DNA from: Nostoc sp. CCCryo 231-06
GTDB lineage: Bacteria > Cyanobacteriota > Cyanobacteriia > Cyanobacteriales > Nostocaceae
Length of the DNA: 40,088 bases
NCBI GenBank assembly: GCA_023522315.1
Contig: JAHCSU010000365.1
Location: 1-40,088 of the forward strand
Direction: 5' to 3'
Made by a program: the position numbers and the translations under genes. Positions within the stretch are counted from its first letter, which is position 1; every line of letters begins with the position of its first letter. The notes beneath the pieces are model-generated. The model was not told the DNA's origin. It did no database searches and saw nothing but the letters and a program-made list of their open reading frames with translations. Positions 17,051 through 24,827 of this stretch are shown here, one piece after another.

Positions 17051-17193
17051 GAATTCAGGAGTTAGCCCCTCCGGGGAAGTCAAAAGTCAGAATGGGCTAA
17101 ACCTTAGCTACCGCTAACAGAATGAATTTTGTGCGACTGGTGGATAGCGCAGCGTCTCGCACCACAGCGTCAAGATTGCTGACTCCTGAATTC
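17051..17193. repeat. Repeat patch bounded by 12-bp inverted ends
   Basis: GAATTCAGGAGT (17051-17062) and ACTCCTGAATTC (17182-17193) are exact inverted repeats bounding 143 bp. The interior contains AGCGCAGCGTCTCGCACC-type dispersed repeat sequence. GTCAGAATTCAGGAGTCAG-like words are common in Nostoc intergenic DNA. No target duplication is visible. The rest of the gap 16919-17290 shows nothing else supportable. Confidence 0.5.
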
Positions 17194-17290
17194 TGACTTC
17201 TGAATTCTTCTTCAATCCCATGCCCAATTTAGTAGACTTTCAAGCTAGTTATGAGTTATGAGTTAATTCAAGACTCCTAGCTTGATTAAA

Positions 17291-17533
17291 ATGTCTAAAG
17301 AATTCGCAATTGGTAGTAAAGTCCGGGTTGTGGCACTACCGCCCTACGTCAAAACTGCTGAACCCATGCCCATGCTACGCCCGCCCGATGTAATTCACAT
17401 TGGCGAAGAAGGTATAATCATTGACCGCAGACCTGGTGGATATTGGGGTATTCGCTTTACTAGGGGAGCCTTTCTCTTAGATAGCGAATATATCGAAAGC
17501 ACAGATACCCCACCCGAATCTCATTTAGAGTGA
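17291..17533 (+). CDS. sipA: SipA-like small regulator (DUF3148), 80 aa
   Basis: The protein starts MSKEFAIGSKVRVVALPPYV and contains KTAEPMPMLRPPDVIHIGEE and RRPGGYWGIRFTRGAFLLDS. To my knowledge this matches cyanobacterial SipA, the SH3-like protein first found as a partner of the NblS histidine kinase and implicated in stress and high-light signalling. I place the start at the ATG at 17291. The open frame extends three codons upstream to a TTG, which is unlikely. The gene is followed after 57 bases by the peroxiredoxin gene on the same strand, so co-expression is possible. The length and the absence of a signal peptide fit the family. Confidence 0.85.
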   Translation: MSKEFAIGSKVRVVALPPYVKTAEPMPMLRPPDVIHIGEEGIIIDRRPGGYWGIRFTRGAFLLDSEYIESTDTPPESHLE

Positions 17534-17590
17534 GATTAGCAGCAACCAAGAATTGTAAACTTGTGTAAAGTTGTAATTCTGGTTTGCACC

Positions 17591-18148
17591 ATGATTTCCC
17601 GCTGCACTTTTTTAAGCATATTATTTGCCAGCTGTATTTCTCTCATCAGCTGGCTGAATTTTACCCCTGCTGCTGACGCTCTTGGTGGTAAACTTCCTGC
17701 AATTAATCAACCCGCACCAGAGTTTACTTTGCCAACCAATACAGGTAATGGCAAAATTTCCCTCTCTGACTTGCGCGGTAAGTGGCTAGTTCTCTACTTT
17801 TATCCTAAAGACTTCACCTCTGGTTGTACTATAGAGGCTCGCCGTTTTCAGCAAGATTTACCCCAATACCTCGAAAAAAATGCCCAGATTATTGGCGTAA
17901 GTGCTGATGATATTGATTCTCACGCCGAATTTTGTGATTCAGAGGGACTAAAATTCCCCCTGTTGGCTGATACTGATGGTTCAGTGAGTAAAGCTTACGG
18001 TTCGTGGCTCGGCTTCTTATCTATGCGCCACAGTTTTATCATCGATCCTCAGGGCGTCTTGCGCGAGACTTTTGTCAAAGTCAACCCAACTATTCACAGT
18101 TCAGAAGTGCTGGCTCGATTAGAAAAGTTACAGTCTACAGCTTCTTAG
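17591..18148 (+). CDS. Exported PrxQ/BCP-type peroxiredoxin, 185 aa
   Basis: The ATG at 17591 opens a signal-like sequence, MISRCTFLSILFASCISLIS followed by WLNFTPAADALGG, which fits delivery to the thylakoid lumen or periplasm. A PrxQ domain follows, with the active site PKDFTSGCT: Thr76 and peroxidatic Cys79. The usual PrxQ resolving cysteine five residues later is Arg84 (GCTIEAR). Another cysteine, Cys115 (AEFCDSEGLKFPLLAD), could act as the resolving partner or the enzyme may be 1-Cys. It reduces hydrogen or organic peroxides using thiol donors. A TTG ten codons upstream (17561) is an alternative start. It lies downstream of sipA and may be its operon partner. Confidence 0.9.
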   Translation: MISRCTFLSILFASCISLISWLNFTPAADALGGKLPAINQPAPEFTLPTNTGNGKISLSDLRGKWLVLYFYPKDFTSGCTIEARRFQQDLPQYLEKNAQIIGVSADDIDSHAEFCDSEGLKFPLLADTDGSVSKAYGSWLGFLSMRHSFIIDPQGVLRETFVKVNPTIHSSEVLARLEKLQSTAS

Positions 18149-18200
18149 ACGATTAGTCTAAGTTAGGGATTTGCCTCCTTGCCTGAAGCGAACGTGTATA

Positions 18201-18300
18201 TAGCAATCCTAAATGAGTTGTGAAAATCGAGAGACTCAGATCCCCGACTTCGTAAAAGTTGTCGGGGATCTTATTGTTCACGAATGATTTAGGACTGCTA
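18201..18300. mobile_element. 100-bp MITE with TA duplication (IS630/Tc1-like)
   Basis: The ends TAGCAATCCTAAAT and ATTTAGGACTGCTA are inverted repeats with one mismatch in 14, and similarity continues inwards for about ten bases. TA flanks both sides (18199-18200 and 18301-18302). A central hairpin, AGATCCCCGAC (18238-18248) with GTCGGGGATCT, is of a kind very widespread in Nostoc genomes. The TA duplication suggests mobilisation by an IS630/Tc1-mariner-type transposase. It lies between the convergent peroxiredoxin and MocA-like genes. Confidence 0.7.
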
Positions 18301-18315
18301 TAGCAGTGGAATAAG

Positions 18316-18954
18316 TTAGTTCTGCGGTTTGGTAATTGATATCAATTGTTCGTAATCTTTTGGTGTATCAATATCGATATCCCCTAGTGGAAACGGAATG
18401 GAAAACACTTCATTAAGGTTATTGTTAATAACTCTTTTTGCTCCTGAAGTTTCTGTCAAAGCAGCAAGTTCTGAAAAAAATATCTGACTAAATAGAGCAG
18501 GTACACCTAATGTTCCTGCATATTCACAAGCTATAATCGTTTTTTTTGTCGAATAATATGCATCAACAAGTTGATTAATAATTTGGTGAGAAACAAATGG
18601 CTGGTCGCAAAGTGTAATAACTACTGCTTCTATTTTTTGAGGAAGATTATTTAACAATTCAATACCGCTCTTGATTGAAGCACTCATTCCACAAGCCCAA
18701 TCCAAGTTCTTAACTACTGTAACGGGAAGTTGCTTAAGTTGGGGATAAATCTGTTCTGCATTTGCTCCAAGTACTACTACTACAGGTTGACAAACTGAAG
18801 CGATCGCCATTTCTGTAATGTATTGTAAAAAACTACGTCCTTGGTAAAGCAATAGTTGTTTAGGCGTACCCATCCGAGTAGATGCACCAGCAGCAAGAAT
18901 CATAATGGCTATAGTTGATTTCTCATTATCTATTTGCTCAGTGTGAAATATCAT
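18316..18954 (-). CDS. mocA: MocA-type molybdenum cofactor nucleotidyltransferase, 212 aa
   Basis: The NTP-transferase signature LAAGASTRMGTPKQLL (residues 20-35) and the metal-binding LCDQPF identify a MobA/MocA-family enzyme. The shape resembles MocA (YgfJ-like), which adds CMP to molybdopterin-Mo to make the cytosine dinucleotide form used by PaoC-type aldehyde oxidases. The terminal DIDTPKDYEQL is the family's usual end. The gene starts 12 bases after xdhC ends on the same strand, so the two form an operon. The nearby PaoABC-like genes, whose E. coli relatives use the cytosine dinucleotide cofactor, support cytidylyl rather than guanylyl transfer. That nucleotide specificity is inferred from context. 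Confidence 0.88.
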   Translation of the reverse strand: MIFHTEQIDNEKSTIAIMILAAGASTRMGTPKQLLLYQGRSFLQYITEMAIASVCQPVVVVLGANAEQIYPQLKQLPVTVVKNLDWACGMSASIKSGIELLNNLPQKIEAVVITLCDQPFVSHQIINQLVDAYYSTKKTIIACEYAGTLGVPALFSQIFFSELAALTETSGAKRVINNNLNEVFSIPFPLGDIDIDTPKDYEQLISITKPQN

Positions 18955-18966
18955 AACAGATAAAAA

Positions 18967-20124
18967 CTATATGTTAAGTAGTAAGTTTGAGTTGCTTTCA
19001 TAGGATTGGTGAATTGGTTGATTGCGATTTCTTAAAAAATCACCACTGCGATTTGTTAGCACTGCTTGAATTTCAGCAAGAATGGCGATCGCTATTCCTT
19101 CAGGTGTATCTGCTCCGATGTCAATCCCAATAGGGCCATACAATCTTTTTAATTGTTCAGTAGTATAAACTATTCCTTGCAAACGTAAATCTTCAAGTAA
19201 TCTTTCAGTACGCGGCTTTGGCCCCAAAACTCCTATATAGCGTGCGGGAGATGGCAGCAACATCTTTAAAATTTCCAGGTCGTCAAGGTAATTATGCGTG
19301 ATGACCACAGCAACCGTGTAGGCATCTATAAATATCTGTTTTTGTACAATTTCTCGCCGAGTCAGAATCACATTACAAGGCATAGTAAATCGCGCTTTAG
19401 TTGCCTCATTAGCTCGACAATCGACTACAGTAACGTCCCAACCTAATGATTGAGCAAACTGTGCTACAGGTACAGCATCGTAACCTGCACCAAATATTAC
19501 TAAAGGTGTCGGTGGTTGGATGACTTCGATGAAAACTTCTACACTACCTAAAGGTAACTGATAGTTATTTACCTTTGACTTTTGATTAGCAAAAGCTGCT
19601 TGAGTATCTGCAAGCAGAGATTGAATTAAATTTGGATCTTTGATGTCAGTGATAATTTTACCATTTGGATACAGCAGTAAGCGCGACCCAAGTTTGACTT
19701 TTACTGCGCCTTCAAATGCAAAGACTGTGGCAATAATACCCAAATGTTTTTTGTTAAAGCACTCCTGTGTAAAAGCGATCGCATTCGGTGTGTTTTCTCT
19801 CTCCAGACGTTCGATGAGAACTTGCACTATCCCATTGCATCCCAGACCAAAGCCCCAAAGAATATCTTCAGAGGCGGTGTTATCGTAAGTAACAACAATT
19901 GGTTCGCCGTCTGACATTCGCTGTTGAGTATGCTCAAATACGTCGTTTTCCAAACAACCAGCGCTGATTGTTCCGATCATCTCACCTGTATTTGCAATCA
20001 ACATTTTAGCACCTGGTCGGCGATAGGTTGAACCTTGAGTTTTGACTACAGTGGCAAGGAAAGTGATTTCACCAATTTTTTGACTTGACTCGAAGCCTTC
20101 TAAAATTGCTTGTAATTCGTTCAT
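18967..20124 (-). CDS. xdhC: XdhC/CoxI-family cofactor insertion protein, 385 aa
   Basis: The N-terminal XdhC/CoxI domain is marked by VKTQGSTYRRPGAKMLI and TISAGCLENDVF, with Cys57 in the conserved GCLE, and by ILWGFGLGCNG. The C-terminal Rossmann domain has VIFGAGYDAVPVAQ, WDVTVVDCR and YIGVLGPKPRTERLL. XdhC proteins (PaoD in E. coli) bind molybdenum cofactor, promote its sulfuration and insert it into xanthine-dehydrogenase-family apoenzymes in the cytosol. It is the first gene of a pair with mocA, downstream of the PaoABC-like operon on the same strand but separated from it by two unrelated genes. It very likely serves the PaoC subunit. Confidence 0.93.
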   Translation of the reverse strand: MNELQAILEGFESSQKIGEITFLATVVKTQGSTYRRPGAKMLIANTGEMIGTISAGCLENDVFEHTQQRMSDGEPIVVTYDNTASEDILWGFGLGCNGIVQVLIERLERENTPNAIAFTQECFNKKHLGIIATVFAFEGAVKVKLGSRLLLYPNGKIITDIKDPNLIQSLLADTQAAFANQKSKVNNYQLPLGSVEVFIEVIQPPTPLVIFGAGYDAVPVAQFAQSLGWDVTVVDCRANEATKARFTMPCNVILTRREIVQKQIFIDAYTVAVVITHNYLDDLEILKMLLPSPARYIGVLGPKPRTERLLEDLRLQGIVYTTEQLKRLYGPIGIDIGADTPEGIAIAILAEIQAVLTNRSGDFLRNRNQPIHQSYESNSNLLLNI

Positions 20125-20497
20125 TTGATTGCTTATTTTTCTGTTTCTAGCAGTTTGTCAGCTTGAGCAACCAGTCCCAATGAAAACAATGTGATGACTG
20201 TGCCATTGTGCATCGTTGCTAGTAGTCTGTCAATTTGATTTTTTTCTATTGTTTGTACTATCCAAAACCATGCATTAACAATGCAAGTCGATGCATTGCA
20301 AAAACTTACCCGTGTTTTAAGCTTGCCCAATTTAAAAACTTTATCTTACTGGCATATTTTTTGTGGCAATGGGCACATTAAATGTACACTATGCCACTGT
20401 ATACATCTATGACTATCCAAGATACAACACGCCGTTTGCGCCCTCAAACCATAGCCGATCGTATACTTCAGTATAATGATCAAGATAATCAGAAAGC
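20125..20497. other. Gap upstream of xdhC containing an antisense 46-codon frame
   Basis: No firm gene is present in this 373-bp stretch, which should hold the xdhC-mocA promoter. On the plus strand, 20382-20522 encodes 46 residues from an ATG (MYTMPLYTSMTIQDTTRRLR ... YLLGFLL). It ends inside the 3' end of the coiled-coil gene on the other strand. No ribosome site of good quality precedes its first ATG. On the minus strand, a TTG-started 65-codon frame (20133-20330) ends 8 bases before xdhC, but its composition is not convincing. Confidence 0.3.
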
Positions 20498-21883
20498 TTA
20501 TCTATTAGGTTTCCTTCTGTAGTGTGCCCTTACAGGGGTTCCATCTTCTCGATAATAGACATCAATATATACATAATCACTTTGATTAGAAATATTCTTA
20601 TATTCTTTTACTGAAACTGTTTTTTTGGTCGCAACTCGTTTAACAGATAGTTGTGGTGTTTTATCGGCGGGGCTAGTAGATTGCGCTCGATTAGTCTGGG
20701 AAATATTTTTTATTTGTTCCCTTAAGCTAGCTATTTCATTTTGTTGCTGCTGATAGTGTTTATATAGTGTCTGGTATTGTAGTTGCAACTCTGATTTCTG
20801 AGAATTCAATTGAGACTTTTCGCTTTGTAAGTTCTCAACGTCAGATTCCTTGCTTCGGGCATAATCAACGATATCTTGAATTCTTTTCTGTAAATCTGAT
20901 TTCTGTTGATTCAGTTGAGACAGTTGATTTTGTAAGTAACTAACTTGAGCTTGTTTTTGTCGATCAATATCTCTTGAGTTCTGATTGTCTCTTTGTAAAT
21001 TAGATATTGAATTTTGCAAGCTATCTATTTGAGCTTGTTTTTTTTGAGCTAACTCTGTTAAATCTTGGGTGTTCTTTCGTAAAACAGCTATATCAGTATC
21101 ACGCTCAGATATAGCTTTATGTAAAGCAGAGATATTTTTAGTAAGATTAGAAATTTCCTGTATACGCTTATTTAACTCGTTAGTATTCTCTTGTCTACTT
21201 CTAAGTAAACTGTTAAATTGCTCAGATAAAAGATTGATTCGAGAACGTAACTCGTTAACAAGTGCTTGATAACTACTATCAGTTCTAGACCTGTCAGATC
21301 CTAAAACCAGTTTTGCTGATAAAACCTTGATTAAATCATCAATTTTATAAGCAAGACGAAGACGATATGGACTAATCTGATTAGCGTTTTGTGCTATTTC
21401 TACAGCTATTCTTTCAATTACTTCTGAAAGAATAAATTCTGAGGGTTGCTTGCTTCTTGCAAAAAGAACTAGATTAGTTACAATTTTATCGAGTCGTTCA
21501 TAATCCTTTTCAGCCTGACTAGCTAAAAGAGAACGAACAAAATTCTGTATACCTGCAAAAACTTGGTATCTCTTAGGTTTTCTAGGTTCTAATTCTTGGA
21601 TAATTTCGCTTCGTTTATATTCTAATGCCTCAAGTGTCCTTGCAATTTTTTCAGGATTTGCAGTAGTATCTTCACCAAAACGTTCTAAGATACCTTCGTA
21701 AAGCCAAGCTTGAGACTCTAACTTATTCAGCTTTTGAACTTGCTGTTGATTATCTGGTTGAGAGAATATATCTGTTTTTTGTAACTTTTGTTGTAAGCTG
21801 TTAATCCTTGCTGAAATAGTACCTTTGAAACAAGCAAGCAATAACTCTAAGGCTTGACCAAAAGGAAAAGAATAGTCAGCCAA
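20498..21883 (-). CDS. Long coiled-coil protein, probably membrane-anchored, at least 461 aa
   Basis: Residues 1-200 are helical with no known domain (LESQAWLYEGILERFGED, RTLEALEYKRSEIIQELEPR, VFAGIQNFVRSLLASQAEKD). Residues 215-390 form an extended coiled coil rich in Gln, Asn, Ser and Leu. A basic disordered segment and a small C-terminal strand motif (SDYVYIDVYYREDGTPVRAHYRRK) follow. The only usable start is the TTG at 21883, but the same frame stays open for 50 more codons upstream (to 22033) and encodes an obvious membrane helix, VVVFLIGSLVFWVLFGW, with no ATG or GTG. The true N-terminus is therefore uncertain. It is 130 bases downstream of the small gene at 22014-22379 on the same strand. 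I do not recognise the family. A structural or scaffold role is plausible. Confidence 0.8.
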   Translation of the reverse strand: MADYSFPFGQALELLLACFKGTISARINSLQQKLQKTDIFSQPDNQQQVQKLNKLESQAWLYEGILERFGEDTTANPEKIARTLEALEYKRSEIIQELEPRKPKRYQVFAGIQNFVRSLLASQAEKDYERLDKIVTNLVLFARSKQPSEFILSEVIERIAVEIAQNANQISPYRLRLAYKIDDLIKVLSAKLVLGSDRSRTDSSYQALVNELRSRINLLSEQFNSLLRSRQENTNELNKRIQEISNLTKNISALHKAISERDTDIAVLRKNTQDLTELAQKKQAQIDSLQNSISNLQRDNQNSRDIDRQKQAQVSYLQNQLSQLNQQKSDLQKRIQDIVDYARSKESDVENLQSEKSQLNSQKSELQLQYQTLYKHYQQQQNEIASLREQIKNISQTNRAQSTSPADKTPQLSVKRVATKKTVSVKEYKNISNQSDYVYIDVYYREDGTPVRAHYRRKPNR

Positions 21884-22013
21884 CCAACCAAATAAAACCC
21901 AGAAAACTAGAGAGCCTATCAGAAATACGACTACTTTAACGTAGTTGCAAAACCTCTTAAGTAAGTTTCTATTGTCTTCCAGGTCTGAACTTTGTAGGTC
22001 AAAGTAAAACTGA

Positions 22014-22379
22014 TTAACGAAAAAGTTGCCGACCTATTTGTTGACCTATAACTGTACCAGGATTGTTATTAACGTTGAGGTTTACACCTGATTGAGTATT
22101 CTGAGAGACATTAGAGGTATTCTGTATCTGCTGGTACTGAGTAACTAGTCTCTCTAAGTCCTCTTGAAATGTCTTGTCAGATTCAGCCTCACTCACAAGC
22201 GCAGCTTCTAAAAGCTTTGGTTCTTGTTTAGCCTTCTCAAGCTGAAGTCTCCCTTGAAATCTTGCTTTCAAGAAATCTAAGACATCTGCTCCAGCTTTTT
22301 CTAAAGCACCACCTGTAGCTTTATCAAGTGCATAAAGTACTATATTCACTGCTTGCAAAGCCAGCACAGATAAATCCAT
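22014..22379 (-). CDS. Small two-part protein with Asn/Gly/Val-rich tail, 121 aa
   Basis: The N-terminal 85 residues are helical (LALQAVNIVLYALDKATGGA, then EKAGADVLDFLKARFQGRL and an acidic helix ending LERLVTQYQQIQN). The C-terminal 35 residues change character: TSNVSQNTQSGVNLNVNNNP followed by GTVIGQQIGRQLFR, with no charge until the last residues. Short N-, G- and V-rich C-terminal motifs of this type occur on cyanobacterial signalling proteins, and some resemble amyloid-forming recruitment motifs. That similarity is only suggestive here. I do not recognise a named family. It lies upstream of the coiled-coil gene on the same strand, and a CTTTTTC run directly before its stop could allow a frame change into the membrane-anchor frame of that gene. 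Confidence 0.75.
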   Translation of the reverse strand: MDLSVLALQAVNIVLYALDKATGGALEKAGADVLDFLKARFQGRLQLEKAKQEPKLLEAALVSEAESDKTFQEDLERLVTQYQQIQNTSNVSQNTQSGVNLNVNNNPGTVIGQQIGRQLFR

Positions 22380-22459
22380 GTCTGTAGTAATCCTGATTTA
22401 AGCTCTATCAATTTATAGCACATTGCTACAAAGTCGCCCACAGAAAACAGAGTTAAAAA

Positions 22460-22519
22460 GTGATTGTACCGACCGATAATGTGATTGTATCGACCGACAA
22501 TGCGATTGTATCGGACAAT
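22460..22519. repeat. Short tandem repeat, 21-bp unit, about 3 copies
   Basis: Units begin at 22460, 22481 and 22502 (G(T/C)GATTGTA(T/C)CGACCGA(T/C)AAT). The third has lost three bases, and the tract then runs into GCGATCGC. It lies between PaoC and the small gene in the 234-bp gap 22380-22613. Heptamer-based short tandem repeats are typical of heterocystous cyanobacteria. Confidence 0.8.
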
Positions 22520-22613
22520 GCGATCGCAAGTTAATCAACTTAATTGAGTTTAAACACAGGCGATCGCTAATCGTATGATTGAGCTTTCATGCTTTTAGCG
22601 ATCGCAAATCTAT

Positions 22614-24827
22614 CTACAGCAACTTGTCTAATGTAATTGGTAAATCGCGGATGCGCTTACCTGTGGCATGATAGACAGCATTAGCGATCGCCGCAGCAGT
22701 GCCGGTAATGCCAATTTCACCAATCCCTTTGACACCAAGCGGGTTGATATGTGGATCGTGTTCATCAACAAAGAACACTTCAATATCAGGAACGTCTGCA
22801 TTCACTGGTACGTGATATTCAGCTAAATCATTGTTGATAACCCGTCCGAAATTCTGGTCTATTACCGTGTGTTCCATTAGCGCCATGCCAATGCCATAGA
22901 TAATCCCACCAATCAGTTGACTGTTGGCTGTTTTAGCATTGAGGATGCGTCCCACACCAAAAGTTCCCACCCAACGCGATACTCGCACTTCACCCAAATC
23001 AGGCTCAACGCGAACTTCGGCAAACTGCGCTCCAAATGCGTGCATTGAGAACTTCTTTTGTTCCTCTCCAGGCTTGGCATCTGCACGCGCTTCGATCATT
23101 TTCATTCCATGCCGTGCCAAGATTGCCTGATATGTTTCGGTTGCAGAGGATTTATTTTTTAAGAAAAAGCTGCCATCTTGGGCAATCACATCCTCAGCGT
23201 TTGAATTATAGAGGGGCGATTTTTGATCGGCAAGTGCTAGTTGCAAAAGCTGACTGCGAGCTTGATTTCCTGCTAAATGAACAGCCGAACTTACACTTGC
23301 GGCGGTTTGCGAACCACCGGAAACGGGTGTTTTTGGCATATTGGTATCGCCTAGTTCAAAGCGGACTTTGTTGACTGGTAGACCAAGTGCCTCAGCTGCG
23401 ACTTGAGTCATTACAGTATAAGTGCCTGTACCAATATCTTGGGAACCGCTCAATACAACGGCTGTACCGTCTGCCATAATTTGAGCGATCGCTGATGCTG
23501 GAGAACGGTAGGTAGGATAAGTAGCTGTCGCCATACCCCAACCAATTAAATAATTGCCATCGCGCATTGAACGGGGCTTGGGATTGCGCTTTTGCCAGCC
23601 AAACTTTTCTGCTCCTAATTTGTAACATTCTCTGAGTGACTTGCTCGACCAGGGCAGTCCTTTACTAGGATCGACTTCAGCATAGTTACGCAGACGCAGT
23701 TCGATGGGATCGATATTGAGCGCATAAGCTAGTTCATCCATTGCCGATTCTAAGGCGAATGACCCAGAAGCTTCGCCTGGGGCCCGCATAAAGGTTGGTG
23801 TTCCTTGATCGAGTTGAACCAGACGATGGCTAGTTTCGATATGCGGGCTAGCGTAAATCATCCGGGCGCTTTTACCAACAGGTTCGATAAATTCATCGAA
23901 AGTTGAAGTCTGTGAAGTACTGGCGTGTCGCAAAGCAGTCAATTTGCCATCGCGGGTTGCACCTAGAGAAACCTGTTGAATTGTCTCCGGTCGAAAGCCG
24001 ACAGGCCCATACATCTGTATGCGTCCCAAAACTAATTTTACTGGGCGATTAACCTGCCGTGCTGCGATCGCCGCTAGCGGTACATGCGACCAAGCCGACC
24101 CTTTGCAACCGAAGCCACCGCCCACAAAGTAAGACATAACGCGGACTTTCTCAGGCTCAATTCCTAATACCTCCGCAACTTTTTGTTGAGTCGAAAAAAT
24201 TCCCTGAGTTGCGTCATATAGCAGCAGCTCATCGCCTTGCCAAACTGCTGTTGTAGCATGAGGCTCCATCGGATTGTGATTTTCTACTGGGGTGGTATAG
24301 GTTTGCTCGACGCGGACAGCCGCCGCCGCTAGTTCCTGGTTGACATTCCCATGTGATGAATCGGGCGGTTCCTCTCCAGGGATTTTACCTTTAGGTAAAT
24401 ATGCCTTAGCGAGATTCTCCCGCATATTAATGGTTGGTTTCTCTTCGTCATAGCGAACTTGTACAAGTGAGGCAGCATACATCGCTCGTTCAAAGGTATC
24501 GGCAACGACGACACCAATATGCTGACCGCTATACAGCACAATGTTATCCTGTAACACTTGCACCTTATGACCGCCGCCCTTTTCTCCAGAAGCTTTGGGC
24601 GCGTTGAGGTGGGTAATTACTGCTAATACACCCGGTACTTGTTCCGCCGCCTTGGTATCGATTTGGGCTATTTTACCTTTGGCGATCGCACTTTGAATTG
24701 TCACCCCATAAGTCATTTTTGCTACCGGAAACTCAGCCGCGTAACGTGCGCCACCAGTCACCTTCAGGTATCCATCAACTCGATTGAGCGGTTTGCCGAC
24801 AACTGTATTTGTGTCCTCTGTATTCAT
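22614..24827 (-). CDS. paoC: PaoC-like molybdopterin-binding aldehyde oxidoreductase subunit, 737 aa
   Basis: This is the catalytic subunit of a xanthine-dehydrogenase-family enzyme that hydroxylates aldehydes (or a related substrate) to acids using a sulfurated molybdenum cofactor. Visible blocks are GKPLNRVDGYLKVTGGARYA (11-30), VENHNPMEPHATTA, YFVGGGFGCKG, FMRAPGEASGSFALESAMDE, SGSQDIGTGTYTV, TPVSGGSQTAASVSSAV and the base-catalyst region GVKGIGEIGITG with Glu704. The length (737) matches E. coli PaoC (about 730) rather than full xanthine dehydrogenase. Its ATG overlaps the FAD-subunit stop by four bases. The ending RDLPITLDKLL is typical of the PaoC group. The substrate range is not predictable from the sequence. 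Confidence 0.92.
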   Translation of the reverse strand: MNTEDTNTVVGKPLNRVDGYLKVTGGARYAAEFPVAKMTYGVTIQSAIAKGKIAQIDTKAAEQVPGVLAVITHLNAPKASGEKGGGHKVQVLQDNIVLYSGQHIGVVVADTFERAMYAASLVQVRYDEEKPTINMRENLAKAYLPKGKIPGEEPPDSSHGNVNQELAAAAVRVEQTYTTPVENHNPMEPHATTAVWQGDELLLYDATQGIFSTQQKVAEVLGIEPEKVRVMSYFVGGGFGCKGSAWSHVPLAAIAARQVNRPVKLVLGRIQMYGPVGFRPETIQQVSLGATRDGKLTALRHASTSQTSTFDEFIEPVGKSARMIYASPHIETSHRLVQLDQGTPTFMRAPGEASGSFALESAMDELAYALNIDPIELRLRNYAEVDPSKGLPWSSKSLRECYKLGAEKFGWQKRNPKPRSMRDGNYLIGWGMATATYPTYRSPASAIAQIMADGTAVVLSGSQDIGTGTYTVMTQVAAEALGLPVNKVRFELGDTNMPKTPVSGGSQTAASVSSAVHLAGNQARSQLLQLALADQKSPLYNSNAEDVIAQDGSFFLKNKSSATETYQAILARHGMKMIEARADAKPGEEQKKFSMHAFGAQFAEVRVEPDLGEVRVSRWVGTFGVGRILNAKTANSQLIGGIIYGIGMALMEHTVIDQNFGRVINNDLAEYHVPVNADVPDIEVFFVDEHDPHINPLGVKGIGEIGITGTAAAIANAVYHATGKRIRDLPITLDKLL

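Noticed and set aside
20133-20330. 65-codon minus-strand frame ending 8 bases before xdhC
   Set aside because: It has a TTG start without a ribosome site and no recognisable domain. It more likely represents the xdhC leader region.
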